NCBI RefSeq assembly: GCF_937958535.1
Contig: NZ_CALGNQ010000270.1
Coordinates: 1 to 37,662 of the forward strand
Direction of reading: 5' to 3'
Length of the DNA: 37,662 nt
Source: an uncultured Georgenia sp.
GTDB lineage: Bacteria > Actinomycetota > Actinomycetes > Actinomycetales > Actinomycetaceae
Position 1 is the stretch's first letter, and every line of letters begins with the position of its first letter. Below, in pieces: positions 1 through 7,687 of the stretch. Below the pieces are notes generated by a model, which did no database searches, was not told the DNA's origin, and worked only from the letters and a program-made list of their open reading frames with translations. A program made the translations under genes and the position numbers.

Positions 1-48
1 CGGGCCGTGCGGCCACGCCCACCCCACCGCACAGGAAGGTCCCGGCAG

Positions 49-843
49 GTGAGCACCCTGCACCCAGACGACACCCAGACCCCCGAGCCCGTCACCACCC
101 GAGCCCGGCTGGTGCTGTGGCCACTGGTCGCCGTCGTCCTCGTCCACACCCTGCTCATCGCACTGTGGGTCGGCCCGGACACCCCCGTGCGCAAGACCGT
201 CGGCGAGGACCGGCTGCGGAGCTACGTCATGCCCGCCTTCGAGCAGAACTGGCGGATCTTCGCCCCGACACCACGCCGCGTCGCCGTCGAGCTCGACGTC
301 CGGGCCCGCCTCGTCGACCCGGCCACCGGCCAGGAGACGACGACCGACTGGGTCAGCCTGGTCGACGGCGAGGACTCCCTCATCCGCGGCAACCCCTTCC
401 CGCCCCGGATGGCGCTCGCGGCCCGGCGCACGGCGAACCACCTCGTCACCCGGACCCGAGAGCTGAACGCCGAGCAGCGGCGCCAGATCGAGGCGGACTA
501 CCTCACCACCCCGGTCGCCGAGCTGCGGGACAGGCTCAACCGCGGCCAGGGCGACTCCCCGGCCGGCCCCTCCACCGTCAACGCCTACCTGCGCTACGAC
601 GCGGTCGCCACCGCGCTGGCCACCTCCTACGCCGCGGCGGCCCACGACGGCGAGGTCACCCACGTCCAGTACCGCACCTCACGGCGCTTCACCCCCGACT
701 TCGACGAGCGCCACGAGCGCGACATCGACGACGTCGAGCCGACGGTCTACGCCTACGGCTGGCGCCCCGCATCCGAGCTCGGGGAGGAGACCGCCGAGCT
801 CTTCGCGCCCTACGTCCGCGTCCAGCAGGAGGCGACCCGATGA
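49..843 (+). CDS. DUF5819 family membrane-anchored protein
   Basis: This encodes about 264 residues. The GTG at 49 is preferred over the ATG at 7 because AGGAAGG at 32-38 sits about 10 bases upstream. After a polar N-terminus there is one hydrophobic segment (RLVLWPLVAVVLVHTLLIAL). A soluble domain follows, containing 'MPAFEQNWRIFAPTP', the hallmark I associate with DUF5819. The rest is charged with no catalytic motif I recognise. It overlaps the HTTM gene by ATGA, so the two are almost certainly co-translated. DUF5819/HTTM pairing is a recurrent actinobacterial arrangement of unknown function. The gene starts near the window edge, so an upstream operon partner may be missing. The family call is from memory of motifs. 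Confidence 0.75.
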   Translation: MSTLHPDDTQTPEPVTTRARLVLWPLVAVVLVHTLLIALWVGPDTPVRKTVGEDRLRSYVMPAFEQNWRIFAPTPRRVAVELDVRARLVDPATGQETTTDWVSLVDGEDSLIRGNPFPPRMALAARRTANHLVTRTRELNAEQRRQIEADYLTTPVAELRDRLNRGQGDSPAGPSTVNAYLRYDAVATALATSYAAAAHDGEVTHVQYRTSRRFTPDFDERHERDIDDVEPTVYAYGWRPASELGEETAELFAPYVRVQQEATR

Positions 844-1898
844 CCGCGCCACTCGCCACCGCCACCCGCCCGCTCCTTGCCGCCGTCACCCGGGTCGAGA
901 CCTGGTTCGCCGATCGACAGCACGCGCTCCACGGCCTGAGCGCGAGCCGGATCCTCGTCGGGACGGCGGTGCTGGGCATCCTCGTGACGAACTTCGGGAT
1001 GCGGCACGTGCAGTGGGGGCCTGCCTCGCAGTGGATCGCGGCCTACCGCGCCGACACCGGGGCCGGACCGCTGGACGCCGTCTTCGGCACGTCGAGCACG
1101 ACGCTGTTCACCCTGGCCTACCTCGCCGTCATGGCGCTCGCGGTAGCGGTCGTGCTCGGCTGGCGCACCCGGCTCACCACCGCGCTGCTCGTCGTCGGAC
1201 TGGCCTCGATCGTCGAGCGGAACGCGCTCATCGGAGACCAGGGCGACAACATCGCCCGGATCGGCCTGCTGCTCATGGTCTTCATGAACACCTCGGCGCA
1301 CTGGTCGCTGGACGCCCGTCGCCGTCGCCGCCACGCGGGCCGACGGCTCGGGCTCGGCCGGCGCGTCCTCCACGGCCTCCCGGTGGCCCCGCCCTGGCTG
1401 GCCAACCCGGTCCACAACGCCGCTCTGCTGGCCCTCGCCCTGCAGCTGTTCATCCTCTACACCGCGTCGGCGCTCTACAAGGTGCAGGGCGAGCCGTGGC
1501 AGGACGGCACCGCCCTCTACCACCCGCTGAGCCTGCACGAGTACGCGGTGTTCCCACAGCTCAACCGGCTCCTCACGCACAGCGACGTCGTCGTCGTGGT
1601 CGGCACGTACGTCGCGGTGTTCGTCCAGCTCTTCTTCGCCGTCGGGCTGCTCCACCACGTCACCCGCCGCGTCGCGCTGGTCGGCGTCATCCTCATGCAC
1701 CTCGGCATCGCCGTGCTCATGGGGTTGCCGTGGTTCTCGCTGTCGATGATCGCGTTCGACTCGATCTTCGTCTCCTCCGCCACCTTCGCCTCCGTCACGA
1801 CGGCGCTCGGCAGCCTCGGACGTCGGCTCCGCCCGCGTCCACCGAGCCCGCCGGCCCCCGTTCGCCAGGCGGCCGGTGTCGGGCGCAGGGCAGAATGA
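840..1898 (+). CDS. HTTM domain membrane protein (vitamin K-dependent carboxylase-like)
   Basis: This is a 352-residue polytopic protein starting at an ATG that overlaps the previous stop (ATGA). It has roughly six to eight hydrophobic segments. Motifs typical of the HTTM (horizontally transferred transmembrane) superfamily, related to vitamin K-dependent gamma-carboxylase, are visible: 'NALIGDQGDNIARIGLL', 'NTSAHWSLD' and 'YTASALYKVQGEPWQDGTAL'. The protein lacks the large lumenal domain of the animal carboxylase, so carboxylase activity cannot be assumed. With the DUF5819 protein it probably forms a membrane module. A phytoene-dehydrogenase-like FAD oxidoreductase follows after four bases. 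The substrate is unknown. Confidence 0.82.
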   Translation: MTAPLATATRPLLAAVTRVETWFADRQHALHGLSASRILVGTAVLGILVTNFGMRHVQWGPASQWIAAYRADTGAGPLDAVFGTSSTTLFTLAYLAVMALAVAVVLGWRTRLTTALLVVGLASIVERNALIGDQGDNIARIGLLLMVFMNTSAHWSLDARRRRRHAGRRLGLGRRVLHGLPVAPPWLANPVHNAALLALALQLFILYTASALYKVQGEPWQDGTALYHPLSLHEYAVFPQLNRLLTHSDVVVVVGTYVAVFVQLFFAVGLLHHVTRRVALVGVILMHLGIAVLMGLPWFSLSMIAFDSIFVSSATFASVTTALGSLGRRLRPRPPSPPAPVRQAAGVGRRAE

Positions 1899-1902
1899 CG
1901 TG

Positions 1903-3384
1903 ATGCCTGCCCCCACGCAGACCACCGACGTCGTCGTCGTCGGCTCGGGGCCCAACGGGCTCGCGGCCGCGGTGACGATGGCCCGCGCCGGGCTCGGCGT
2001 CGTCGTCCTCGAGGCCGAGCCCACCGTCGGCGGCGGTGCCCGCACGCTCGACCTCGGCCTCGGTGAGGGGCTGCGGCACGACATCTGCTCCGCCGTCCAC
2101 CCGCTCGCCACCGCCAGCCCGTTCCTCGCGGCCTTCGACCTGCCGGCCCGCGGTGTGGAGCTGGTCGTGCCCGAGCTCTCCTACGCCCATCCCCTGGACG
2201 GGCGCCGGGCGGGCCTCGCATGGCGCGACCTGGACGCCACGGCCGAGGGGCTCGGCGCGGACGGGCCGGCGTGGCGGCGGGTCTTCGGCCCGCTCGTGCG
2301 CGACGCCGAGGCCGTCGTCGCCGCCACGCTCGCGGACATGCGCAGCCTGCCGCCCCAGCTGCGCTCGCCGCGGGGGCTGCGCGGGGCGCTCGCCTTCGGC
2401 CTGCGCGTGCTCGTCGAGGGCACCCCGCTGTGGAACCTGCCCTTCCGGGGCGAGGTCGCGCCCGCCATGGTCACCGGAGTCGCCGGACACGCGATCGCCG
2501 CGCTGCCCGCCCTCGCCCCTGCCGGTGTGGCGCTCATGCTCGGCACGCTCGCGCACAGCGTGGGCTGGCGTATCCCGGTGGGCGGCTCCCAGGCCATCAC
2601 CGACGCCCTCGTCGCGGACCTGCGCGCCCACGGTGGTGAGGTCCGCACCGGTACCCGGGTGCGCTCCTGGCGGGAGCTGCCGCGCGCCCGCGCCTACCTG
2701 CTCGACACCTCCCCGCAGGTCGCGGCCGAGATCTGGGCCGGCCGGCTGCCCCCACGCATGGAGCGCCGGCTGCGCCGCACCCCTGCGGGGGGCGGAGCGG
2801 CGAAGGTCGACTTCGTCCTCTCCGGCCCGGTGCCCTGGGCCGTCCCCGAGGTGGGGCAGGCGTTCACGGTCCACGTCGGTGGCACCAGGCAGGAGATCGC
2901 CGCGGCGGAGAAGGACGTCGCCCGCGGCCGCCTTCCCGAACGACCCAGTGTGCTGCTCTCCGACCCGACCGTCGCCGACCCGGCGCGCGAGCGCGACGGG
3001 CTGCGGCCGCTGTGGACCTACGCCCACGTGCCCCTCGGCTGCGACGTCGACATGACGGAGGCAGTCACCCGCCAGATCGAGCGCTTCGCACCCGGCTTCC
3101 GCGACGTCGTCGTCCGCAGCGCGGCGGTGCCGGCCTCCCGTATGGGTGAGCACAACCCGAACCTCGCCGGGGGTGACATCGCCGGTGGGGAGGTCACCAT
3201 GCGCCGGGTGCTCGGCGGACCGACCGGACGGTGGGACCCCTACGCACTCGGCGTCCCCGGCGTCTACCTGTGCTCCTCCTCCGCGCCCCCGGCACCCGGT
3301 GTGCACGGGATGAACGGCTGGCACGCCGCCCGGCGTGCACTGCGTCACCGTTTCGGCCTCCCGGTCCCGTCGCTGGCCCCGTGA
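1903..3384 (+). CDS. FAD-dependent phytoene dehydrogenase-like oxidoreductase
   Basis: The product is 493 residues. The N-terminal Rossmann dinucleotide-binding motif 'VVVVGSGPNGLAAAVTMA' is followed about 20 residues on by 'LEAEPTVGGGAR', the FAD ribose/diphosphate site of the CrtI/PYROXD2 amine-oxidase-like superfamily. The C-terminal FAD motif 'PGVHGMNGWHAARRAL' is also present. Length matches the family. No crtB or crtE lies nearby, so a carotenoid role is not supported; many such paralogues are simply annotated NAD(P)/FAD-dependent oxidoreductase. The ATG at 1903 lacks a Shine-Dalgarno, but CAGAAT (1891-1896) lies six bases upstream, which suggests a leaderless start. An alternative start at 1876 overlaps the HTTM gene. 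Confidence 0.85.
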   Translation: MPAPTQTTDVVVVGSGPNGLAAAVTMARAGLGVVVLEAEPTVGGGARTLDLGLGEGLRHDICSAVHPLATASPFLAAFDLPARGVELVVPELSYAHPLDGRRAGLAWRDLDATAEGLGADGPAWRRVFGPLVRDAEAVVAATLADMRSLPPQLRSPRGLRGALAFGLRVLVEGTPLWNLPFRGEVAPAMVTGVAGHAIAALPALAPAGVALMLGTLAHSVGWRIPVGGSQAITDALVADLRAHGGEVRTGTRVRSWRELPRARAYLLDTSPQVAAEIWAGRLPPRMERRLRRTPAGGGAAKVDFVLSGPVPWAVPEVGQAFTVHVGGTRQEIAAAEKDVARGRLPERPSVLLSDPTVADPARERDGLRPLWTYAHVPLGCDVDMTEAVTRQIERFAPGFRDVVVRSAAVPASRMGEHNPNLAGGDIAGGEVTMRRVLGGPTGRWDPYALGVPGVYLCSSSAPPAPGVHGMNGWHAARRALRHRFGLPVPSLAP

Positions 3385-3442
3385 GGGCCGCGTCGTTCCC
3401 GGGCTGAGGGCGTGTCCCGGGGTGCGGGCGGAGCGGCCGACG

Positions 3443-3459
3443 ACCCGCGGCTCGCGGGT
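3443..3459. terminator. small inverted repeat between the FAD oxidoreductase and aroD
   Basis: The sequence ACCCGCG-GCT-CGCGGGT forms a perfect 7-bp stem with a 3-base loop and no T-run. It could terminate the upstream gene or be an operator. TAAGGT at 3459-3464, a possible -10 box for aroD, begins at its last base. Confidence 0.3.
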
Positions 3460-3491
3460 AAGGTGCTCCCGGACCAGGTGAGGAGGTGGCG

Positions 3492-4283
3492 ATGAGCGCC
3501 GTCGTGCGGCTGCGCGACGTGCCCGTGGGGGAGGGGCGCGTGAAGGTTGCCGCCCCCCTGTGCGGCACCACGCCGGAGGAGCTGCTCGCCGAGGCCGACC
3601 ACGTCGTCGCCGCGGGGGTCGACATCGCCGAGTGGCGGGTGGACCACCTGCTCGCCGCCTCCCCGGACCTCCCCGAGCCCGCGCTCGGGACCGCGCTCCG
3701 TGACCGTCTGGGCGCGACGCCGCTGCTCCTCACGGTGCGCAGCGCCGGCGAGGGCGGACAGGTGGACCTCGCCGACGGTGCCTATGCCGGCGTCGTGGAC
3801 CAGCTCCTGCGCGCGGGTGGTGCCGACGCCGTCGACCTCGAGCTCGCCCGCACCGCCGTGCTGAGCGACCTCGTCGCACGGGCCCGCGAGACCGGCACCC
3901 GCGTCCTCGTCTCGGGCCACGACGTCACCGGGACGCCGTCCGTCGCCCAGCTCACCGAGTGGCTCGCCGCGATGGCCGCCGCCGGCGCCGACATCGTCAA
4001 GGCCGCCGTCACGGCCCACACCCCGCGCGACGTGCTCGCCCTCCTCGAGGCGACGGTCGCCGCACGAGAGGCGCTCGACGTCCCGGTCGTCACGATGGCG
4101 ATGGGCCCCGCCGGGCTGGTGAGCCGGCTCTGCGGGGAGGCGTTCGGCTCGGCCGTCACCTTCGGGGCCGTCGACCGGGCCTCGGCCCCGGGCCAGATCG
4201 ACGTCGGGCGGCTGCGCGCCGTCATCGACCTGGTTCACGAGCACGGGTCCCCCGCCGGGCCCAGCAGGAGGAGCGTGCAATGA
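3492..4283 (+). CDS. aroD: type I 3-dehydroquinate dehydratase
   Basis: This is the Schiff-base dehydroquinase that converts 3-dehydroquinate to 3-dehydroshikimate in the shikimate pathway (cytosol). It is 263 residues long, normal for the family. The catalytic pair is at H143 ('LVSGHDVTGTPS') and K170 ('GADIVKAAVTAHT'), the numbering I recall for the E. coli enzyme. 'EWRVDHL' (E48, R49) and 'LTVRSAGEGG' (R83) match substrate-binding segments, and 'MAMGPAGLVSRL' is the typical late motif. AGGAGG at 3481-3486 sets the ATG at 3492 over the GTG at 3486. Many actinobacteria use the unrelated type II enzyme, so this may be an additional, catabolic or acquired copy. No other aro gene is adjacent. 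It overlaps the next gene by ATGA. Confidence 0.93.
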   Translation: MSAVVRLRDVPVGEGRVKVAAPLCGTTPEELLAEADHVVAAGVDIAEWRVDHLLAASPDLPEPALGTALRDRLGATPLLLTVRSAGEGGQVDLADGAYAGVVDQLLRAGGADAVDLELARTAVLSDLVARARETGTRVLVSGHDVTGTPSVAQLTEWLAAMAAAGADIVKAAVTAHTPRDVLALLEATVAAREALDVPVVTMAMGPAGLVSRLCGEAFGSAVTFGAVDRASAPGQIDVGRLRAVIDLVHEHGSPAGPSRRSVQ

Positions 4284-5041
4284 GTCAGGAGTTCACCGTC
4301 TACCAGGCGACGAACCCCGCGACCTCACCGGAGGCCCTCGCCGAGATGGCCCGCAGCCGGCCCGACCTGCGCCAGTTCGTCGCCGCCAACCCGGCGACCC
4401 CGCAGCACGTCGTCGAGTGGCTGGGCACGCTGGGCGACCACGCCGTCGACGCCGCCCTGGCCCGCCGCCGTCCCGCCGCGCCGGCCGCTCCCCAGTCCCC
4501 CGCCGGCCCGCCGGCCGGGGGGTACGGGACCGGGGCTGCCCAGGACTGGTCACCCACCGCACCGGCCGCCGGCGCGCCCGGCCGGACCGTCGTCGGCTCC
4601 TACGCCCCGCCGCCGCAGCCGCTGGCGGGCACCAACCCCTACGCACCGCCGGAGACCTACGGGGCGGGTCCTGCCTACGGGTCCGGCCACGCGGCCCCGG
4701 CGCCCGTGACCGGGCTGCCACAGGACGCCTACGGCTACCGGCTGCCCGAGGCCGGTGGCCGCCGCCGCACCGGGCTCGTCGTCGCGATCGTCGTCGGGGT
4801 GGTCCTGCTCCTCGGGGCCCTGGTCTTCGCCGCCTCGGCGATCTTCGGTGCCATCGACACGAGCGCCACCTACGGGGACGACCCGGACCTCGACCGGCTG
4901 TGGGACCAGTGCGCCGCGGGCAGCGGCCAGGCGTGCGACGACCTGTACATGGAGTCGCCGTTCGGCTCCGAGTACGAGGAGTTCGGCGATACCTGCGGCA
5001 GCCGGCGCCCGCCGGGCGAGTGGTGCGCCGGCCGGATCTGA
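4280..5041 (+). CDS. variant leucine-rich repeat protein with membrane anchor and Cys-rich C-terminal domain
   Basis: The 253-residue product has three parts. Residues 1 to about 60 ('TNPATSPEALAEMARSRPDL', 'AANPATPQHVVEWL') look like the helical variant-LRR (LRV) repeats of actinobacterial proteins. A Pro/Gly/Ala/Tyr-rich linker of about 100 residues follows. One strong transmembrane segment ('TGLVVAIVVGVVLLLGALVF') precedes a short tail with four cysteines: 'WDQCAAGSGQACDDLY', then a Cys in 'GDTCGSR' and a Cys in 'EWCAGRI'. That tail resembles a small Cys domain at the C-terminus of mycobacterial and related membrane proteins. The topology suggests a cytoplasmic N-terminus and an external C-terminus. 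The ATGA overlap with aroD suggests coupling, but no functional link is apparent. Confidence 0.75.
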   Translation: MSQEFTVYQATNPATSPEALAEMARSRPDLRQFVAANPATPQHVVEWLGTLGDHAVDAALARRRPAAPAAPQSPAGPPAGGYGTGAAQDWSPTAPAAGAPGRTVVGSYAPPPQPLAGTNPYAPPETYGAGPAYGSGHAAPAPVTGLPQDAYGYRLPEAGGRRRTGLVVAIVVGVVLLLGALVFAASAIFGAIDTSATYGDDPDLDRLWDQCAAGSGQACDDLYMESPFGSEYEEFGDTCGSRRPPGEWCAGRI

Positions 5042-5048
5042 GGGCGGC

Positions 5049-5462
5049 TCAGCGGCGCAGCTGCAGCGCGGCGACGATCGGCTCGTCCGCCGGGAGCCAC
5101 GGCAGCTCCGTCCAGTCCTCGGCGTCGACCCACCGGACGTCGTCGTGGTCGACGAGCGGCGCGGGGGTGCCCGAGGCGACCCTCGCGCGCCACACCCGCA
5201 GGCGCAGGGACCGGTCGATGGCCCAGTCCCCGGCGAGCGGGCCGGGTACGCGGGCGCCCACGACGAGCCCGACGCCGAGCTCCTCGCGGATCTCGCGGTG
5301 CAGCGCCGCCGCCGGGTCCTCCCCGGGCTCGACCTTCCCGCCGGGCAGCTCCCACCGACCGGCCAGCGCGGCAGGCGCCGACCGACGGGCGGCGAGCAGC
5401 AGACGTGGCGAGGTGAGGTCGTCGACGATCGCGGCGGCGACGACGAGGCCGTCGCCGCTCAT
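5049..5462 (-). CDS. NUDIX hydrolase, MutT/8-oxo-dGTP diphosphatase-like
   Basis: The 137-residue protein has an intact Nudix box at residues 41-63: GG-x3-E-x7-REIREELG, matching GX5EX7REUXEEXGU. The N-terminal strand 'VAAAIVDD' and 'LLLAARRS...GRWELPGGK' are typical of MutT-type enzymes that clean oxidised nucleotides or act on other nucleoside diphosphate derivatives; the substrate is not determined by sequence. It converges on the LRV gene with a seven-base gap and diverges from the M50 peptidase gene. TACCCT read on the minus strand (5497-5492) is a candidate -10 box about 30 bases before the start. Confidence 0.88.
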   Translation of the reverse strand: MSGDGLVVAAAIVDDLTSPRLLLAARRSAPAALAGRWELPGGKVEPGEDPAAALHREIREELGVGLVVGARVPGPLAGDWAIDRSLRLRVWRARVASGTPAPLVDHDDVRWVDAEDWTELPWLPADEPIVAALQLRR

Positions 5463-5545
5463 CCGCGCACCGGGTCCCTGGTCACGCCGCGAGGGTACCG
5501 GTGCCGGGGAGGACAGGGGTGCCGTCGGGCGGGCACGATGACGGG

Positions 5546-6271
5546 ATGGAGGTGACCCAGGTGTGGTCCGCGGTGGTCGACCGGCTGCGGCCGGGCGCGC
5601 CGCTCGGCGAGGTCGGTGTGCCCGCCGAGGTGCTCTGGGGCGCCCTCGCCCTCGGTCTGCTCGCCGTCGCCCTGCGACCGCTGTGGCGGGTGCTGCGGGT
5701 GGGGGTGACGGTCGTGCACGAGCTCGGGCACGCGGTGGTCGGGGTGCTCGCCGGACGTCGCTTCACCGGTCTCGTGCTGCGCCCGGACATGTCGGGCCAC
5801 GCGGTGACAGTCGGGCCCTCCCGCGGCACCGGCCGGGTGGTGACGACGTGGGCCGGCTACCCCGCCCCGGCGCTGGTCGGTGCCGCGCTCGTCCTCGCCG
5901 GGAGTGCAGGCTGGGCGGCACCGGTGCTCCTGACCACGGTGGTGCTCCTGCTCGTCGGCCTGCTCCGCGCGCGCTCGGGCTACACCGTGCTCGTCATGCT
6001 GGCGACCGCCGCCGGGACCGGCTGGCTGTGGTGGTCGGGCGGGGACGAGCTGCAGGGGCTGGTGCTCCTCGCGGTCGGCGTCCTGCTCCTGCTCGGCGCG
6101 TGGCGCCACCTGGCCGCCGTGGGCCGCACCCGCGGGTCGGGCTCCGACCCGGAGGTGCTGGCCCGGCTCACCCGGGTGCCGACGGCGCTGTGGATGGTCA
6201 CCTTCGCCCTCGTCCACGCGGCTGCGAGCTGGGTGGTCGCCGACCGGCTGGCCGACCTGCTCGTCCGTTGA
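5546..6271 (+). CDS. M50-type membrane metallopeptidase
   Basis: The product is a 241-residue polytopic protein with the zinc-binding motif HELGH (H58, E59, H62) inside the second hydrophobic segment and four to five further membrane segments. Short M50B-like proteins of this kind occur widely in actinobacteria. They lack the PDZ domain of site-2 protease RseP/Rip1, so a role in regulated intramembrane proteolysis is only a possibility. The ATG at 5546 is chosen over an in-frame GTG at 5501. CACGAT at 5534-5539, six bases upstream, fits a leaderless start, and no good Shine-Dalgarno is visible. Confidence 0.83.
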   Translation: MEVTQVWSAVVDRLRPGAPLGEVGVPAEVLWGALALGLLAVALRPLWRVLRVGVTVVHELGHAVVGVLAGRRFTGLVLRPDMSGHAVTVGPSRGTGRVVTTWAGYPAPALVGAALVLAGSAGWAAPVLLTTVVLLLVGLLRARSGYTVLVMLATAAGTGWLWWSGGDELQGLVLLAVGVLLLLGAWRHLAAVGRTRGSGSDPEVLARLTRVPTALWMVTFALVHAAASWVVADRLADLLVR

Positions 6272-6296
6272 CAGCACGACCACGACAGTCGATACT
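6268..6296 (+). promoter_or_regulatory. promoter of the marR-like gene (-35 TTGACA, -10 GATACT)
   Basis: TTGACA at 6268-6273 is a perfect -35 consensus, followed by a 17-base spacer and GATACT at 6291-6296, which matches four of six -10 positions. Transcription would start near 6303, giving a leader of about 22 bases with the Shine-Dalgarno AGAAGGG at 6311-6317. The -10 overlaps the palindrome at 6293-6310. Confidence 0.7.
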
Positions 6297-6310
6297 TGAA
6301 CAATCAACTA
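6293..6310. promoter_or_regulatory. putative MarR operator
   Basis: TACTTGA-ACAA-TCAACTA is an 18-bp inverted repeat with one mismatch per 7-bp arm. It has the size and TTGA...TCAA core often seen for MarR dimers. It covers the -10 and start region of the downstream marR-like gene, so binding would block RNA polymerase and give autorepression. Confidence 0.65.
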
Positions 6311-6324
6311 AGAAGGGTGGATCG

Positions 6325-6831
6325 ATGAGCGACGAGACGGCCCCGCGGTGGCTGACACCCGTGGAGCGTGAGACGTGGCTGAGCATCTCCGAGCTCGTCA
6401 CCACCCTGCCCGGGGCGCTCGACTCGCGGCTGCAGCACCACGCCGGCATCACCTTCTACGAGTACATGGTCATGGCCATGCTCTCGGAGCAGGACGACCG
6501 CACCCTGCAGCTCAGCGAGCTCGCCGAGCTCACCTCCGGCTCGCTCTCCCGGCTCTCCCACGTCCTCACGAGGCTCGAGCGGCACGGGTGGGTGGTGCGC
6601 GAGCGCTCCCCGCGTAACCCGCGGGCACGGATCGCCACCCTCACCGACACCGGGCTGGACAAGGTGGTCGAGACCGCCCCGGCGCACGTCAACGACGTCC
6701 GGGAGCTCGTCTTCGATGCGATCTCCGCGCAGGACGTGCCCGAGCTCGCCAGGATCCTCGGCCCGGTGCTGGAGCGCCTGCGGCCGCCCGAGCGCCGGAT
6801 CCGCGCGAACCGCGGCGTCGGGGTCCGCTGA
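6325..6831 (+). CDS. MarR family transcriptional regulator
   Basis: The 168-residue protein has a winged helix-turn-helix typical of MarR: 'MLSEQDDRTLQLSELAELT' leads into the recognition helix 'GSLSRLSHVLTRLERHGWV', and the wing is 'RERSPRNPRARIATLTDTG'. The flanking helices form the dimer interface. 'TFYEYMVMAML' is the usual ligand-pocket helix. The start is well fixed by AGAAGGG. The palindrome over its own promoter suggests autoregulation. No obvious target gene is co-oriented downstream; the divergent or upstream peptidase may or may not be a target. Confidence 0.9.
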   Translation: MSDETAPRWLTPVERETWLSISELVTTLPGALDSRLQHHAGITFYEYMVMAMLSEQDDRTLQLSELAELTSGSLSRLSHVLTRLERHGWVVRERSPRNPRARIATLTDTGLDKVVETAPAHVNDVRELVFDAISAQDVPELARILGPVLERLRPPERRIRANRGVGVR

Positions 6832-6837
6832 GGCCGG

Positions 6838-7434
6838 TCACGAGGCCGCGGGCGACCCGCCGATCTGCTGCCGGCCGTCGTCCCGGCCACCGAGCCGCAG
6901 CGCGTCGGCCGCCGCGCGGACCTGCTCCAGCTCGGACTCGCTGAGCGACCGCGCCATGGCGTCGAGCAGGCGGATGCGGATCGCCTCCGACTGGCCGAGC
7001 ACGGCCTCGCCCTTGGGGGTGAGGTGGACGAGCGTCGGCTCCGCGTCCGCCCGCTGCTCCGCCGGGTGGTGGTGCCGCGCCAGCAGTCCCTTGCGCACCA
7101 GGCCCTCGACCGTCGCGGCCGCGGCCGCGTCGGTCTGGCCGGTGAGCCGGGCGATGGTGCGGTGGTGGTCGGCCCCCTCGGAGACCGCCGTCAGCGTCTG
7201 CAGCTCGCCCAGCCGCAGCCCGGTGAGCTCCTCGACCCCGTTGACGATGATCCGCCGGGTCTGCTCCAGGCGGGAGGAGTCGGCGTCGAGCTCGAGGATG
7301 GTGGTGACGTTCTCCCCGGGCGCCGTGGTGCGCAGCGCCTGGCGGACCTGGCTCGCGGTGTCCAGCTCCTCGTCGAGCCGGTCGTCGAGGCCGACGAGTG
7401 GCAGGGGTGGGGGTTCCTCGTGCTTGGTGCTCAC
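6838..7434 (-). CDS. MarR family transcriptional regulator
   Basis: This 198-residue protein is convergent with the preceding MarR gene (six-base gap) but is not a close copy of it. It carries an N-terminal extension of about 50 residues and the MarR core: 'LRLGELQTLTAVSEGADHH', the HTH 'RTIARLTGQTDAAAAATVEGL', and the wing segment 'RKGLLARHHHPAEQRADAEP'. The start is the GTG at 7434 with no Shine-Dalgarno. TAGCGT on the minus strand (7450-7445) lies nine bases upstream, compatible with a near-leaderless transcript. Its regulon is unknown. Confidence 0.87.
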   Translation of the reverse strand: MSTKHEEPPPLPLVGLDDRLDEELDTASQVRQALRTTAPGENVTTILELDADSSRLEQTRRIIVNGVEELTGLRLGELQTLTAVSEGADHHRTIARLTGQTDAAAAATVEGLVRKGLLARHHHPAEQRADAEPTLVHLTPKGEAVLGQSEAIRIRLLDAMARSLSESELEQVRAAADALRLGGRDDGRQQIGGSPAAS

Positions 7435-7562
7435 AGTTGGTCAACGCTACGTGACCCCTCCGGGTTCCACCCCCCGACCGGGCGACCCACCGAGGCGGTG
7501 TTTTCGACTCGCGCCGGACGCTGGTTATACTCATGTGCGGCAGCGACCGACATCGCCGCCAC

Positions 7563-7636
7563 GCGGGTGTAGTTCAATGGTAGAACTTCAGCTTCCCAAG
7601 CTGACAGCGCGGGTTCGATTCCCGTCACCCGCTCCA
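7563..7636 (+). tRNA. tRNA-Gly (anticodon CCC)
   Basis: A complete cloverleaf is visible. The acceptor stem GCGGGTG/CACCCGC is perfect. The D-arm is GTTC-AATGGTA-GAAC. The anticodon arm is TCAGC-TTCCCAA-GCTGA with anticodon CCC. A 4-base variable loop precedes the T-arm GCGGG-TTCGATT-CCCGT. The discriminator is T73 and the CCA end is encoded. It reads GGG glycine codons. Confidence 0.96.
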
Positions 7637-7637
7637 C

Positions 7638-7680
7638 CACGTCGCCCCGGGCCGAGCGCCCGGGGCGACGTGCTTTTCTT
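7638..7680 (+). terminator. rho-independent terminator of tRNA-Gly
   Basis: Immediately after the tRNA, a 14-bp perfect GC-rich stem (7638-7651 with 7659-7672, 7-base loop) is followed by CTTTTCTT at 7673-7680. This is the clearest intrinsic terminator in the window. Confidence 0.93.
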
Positions 7681-7687
7681 CGCGGCG

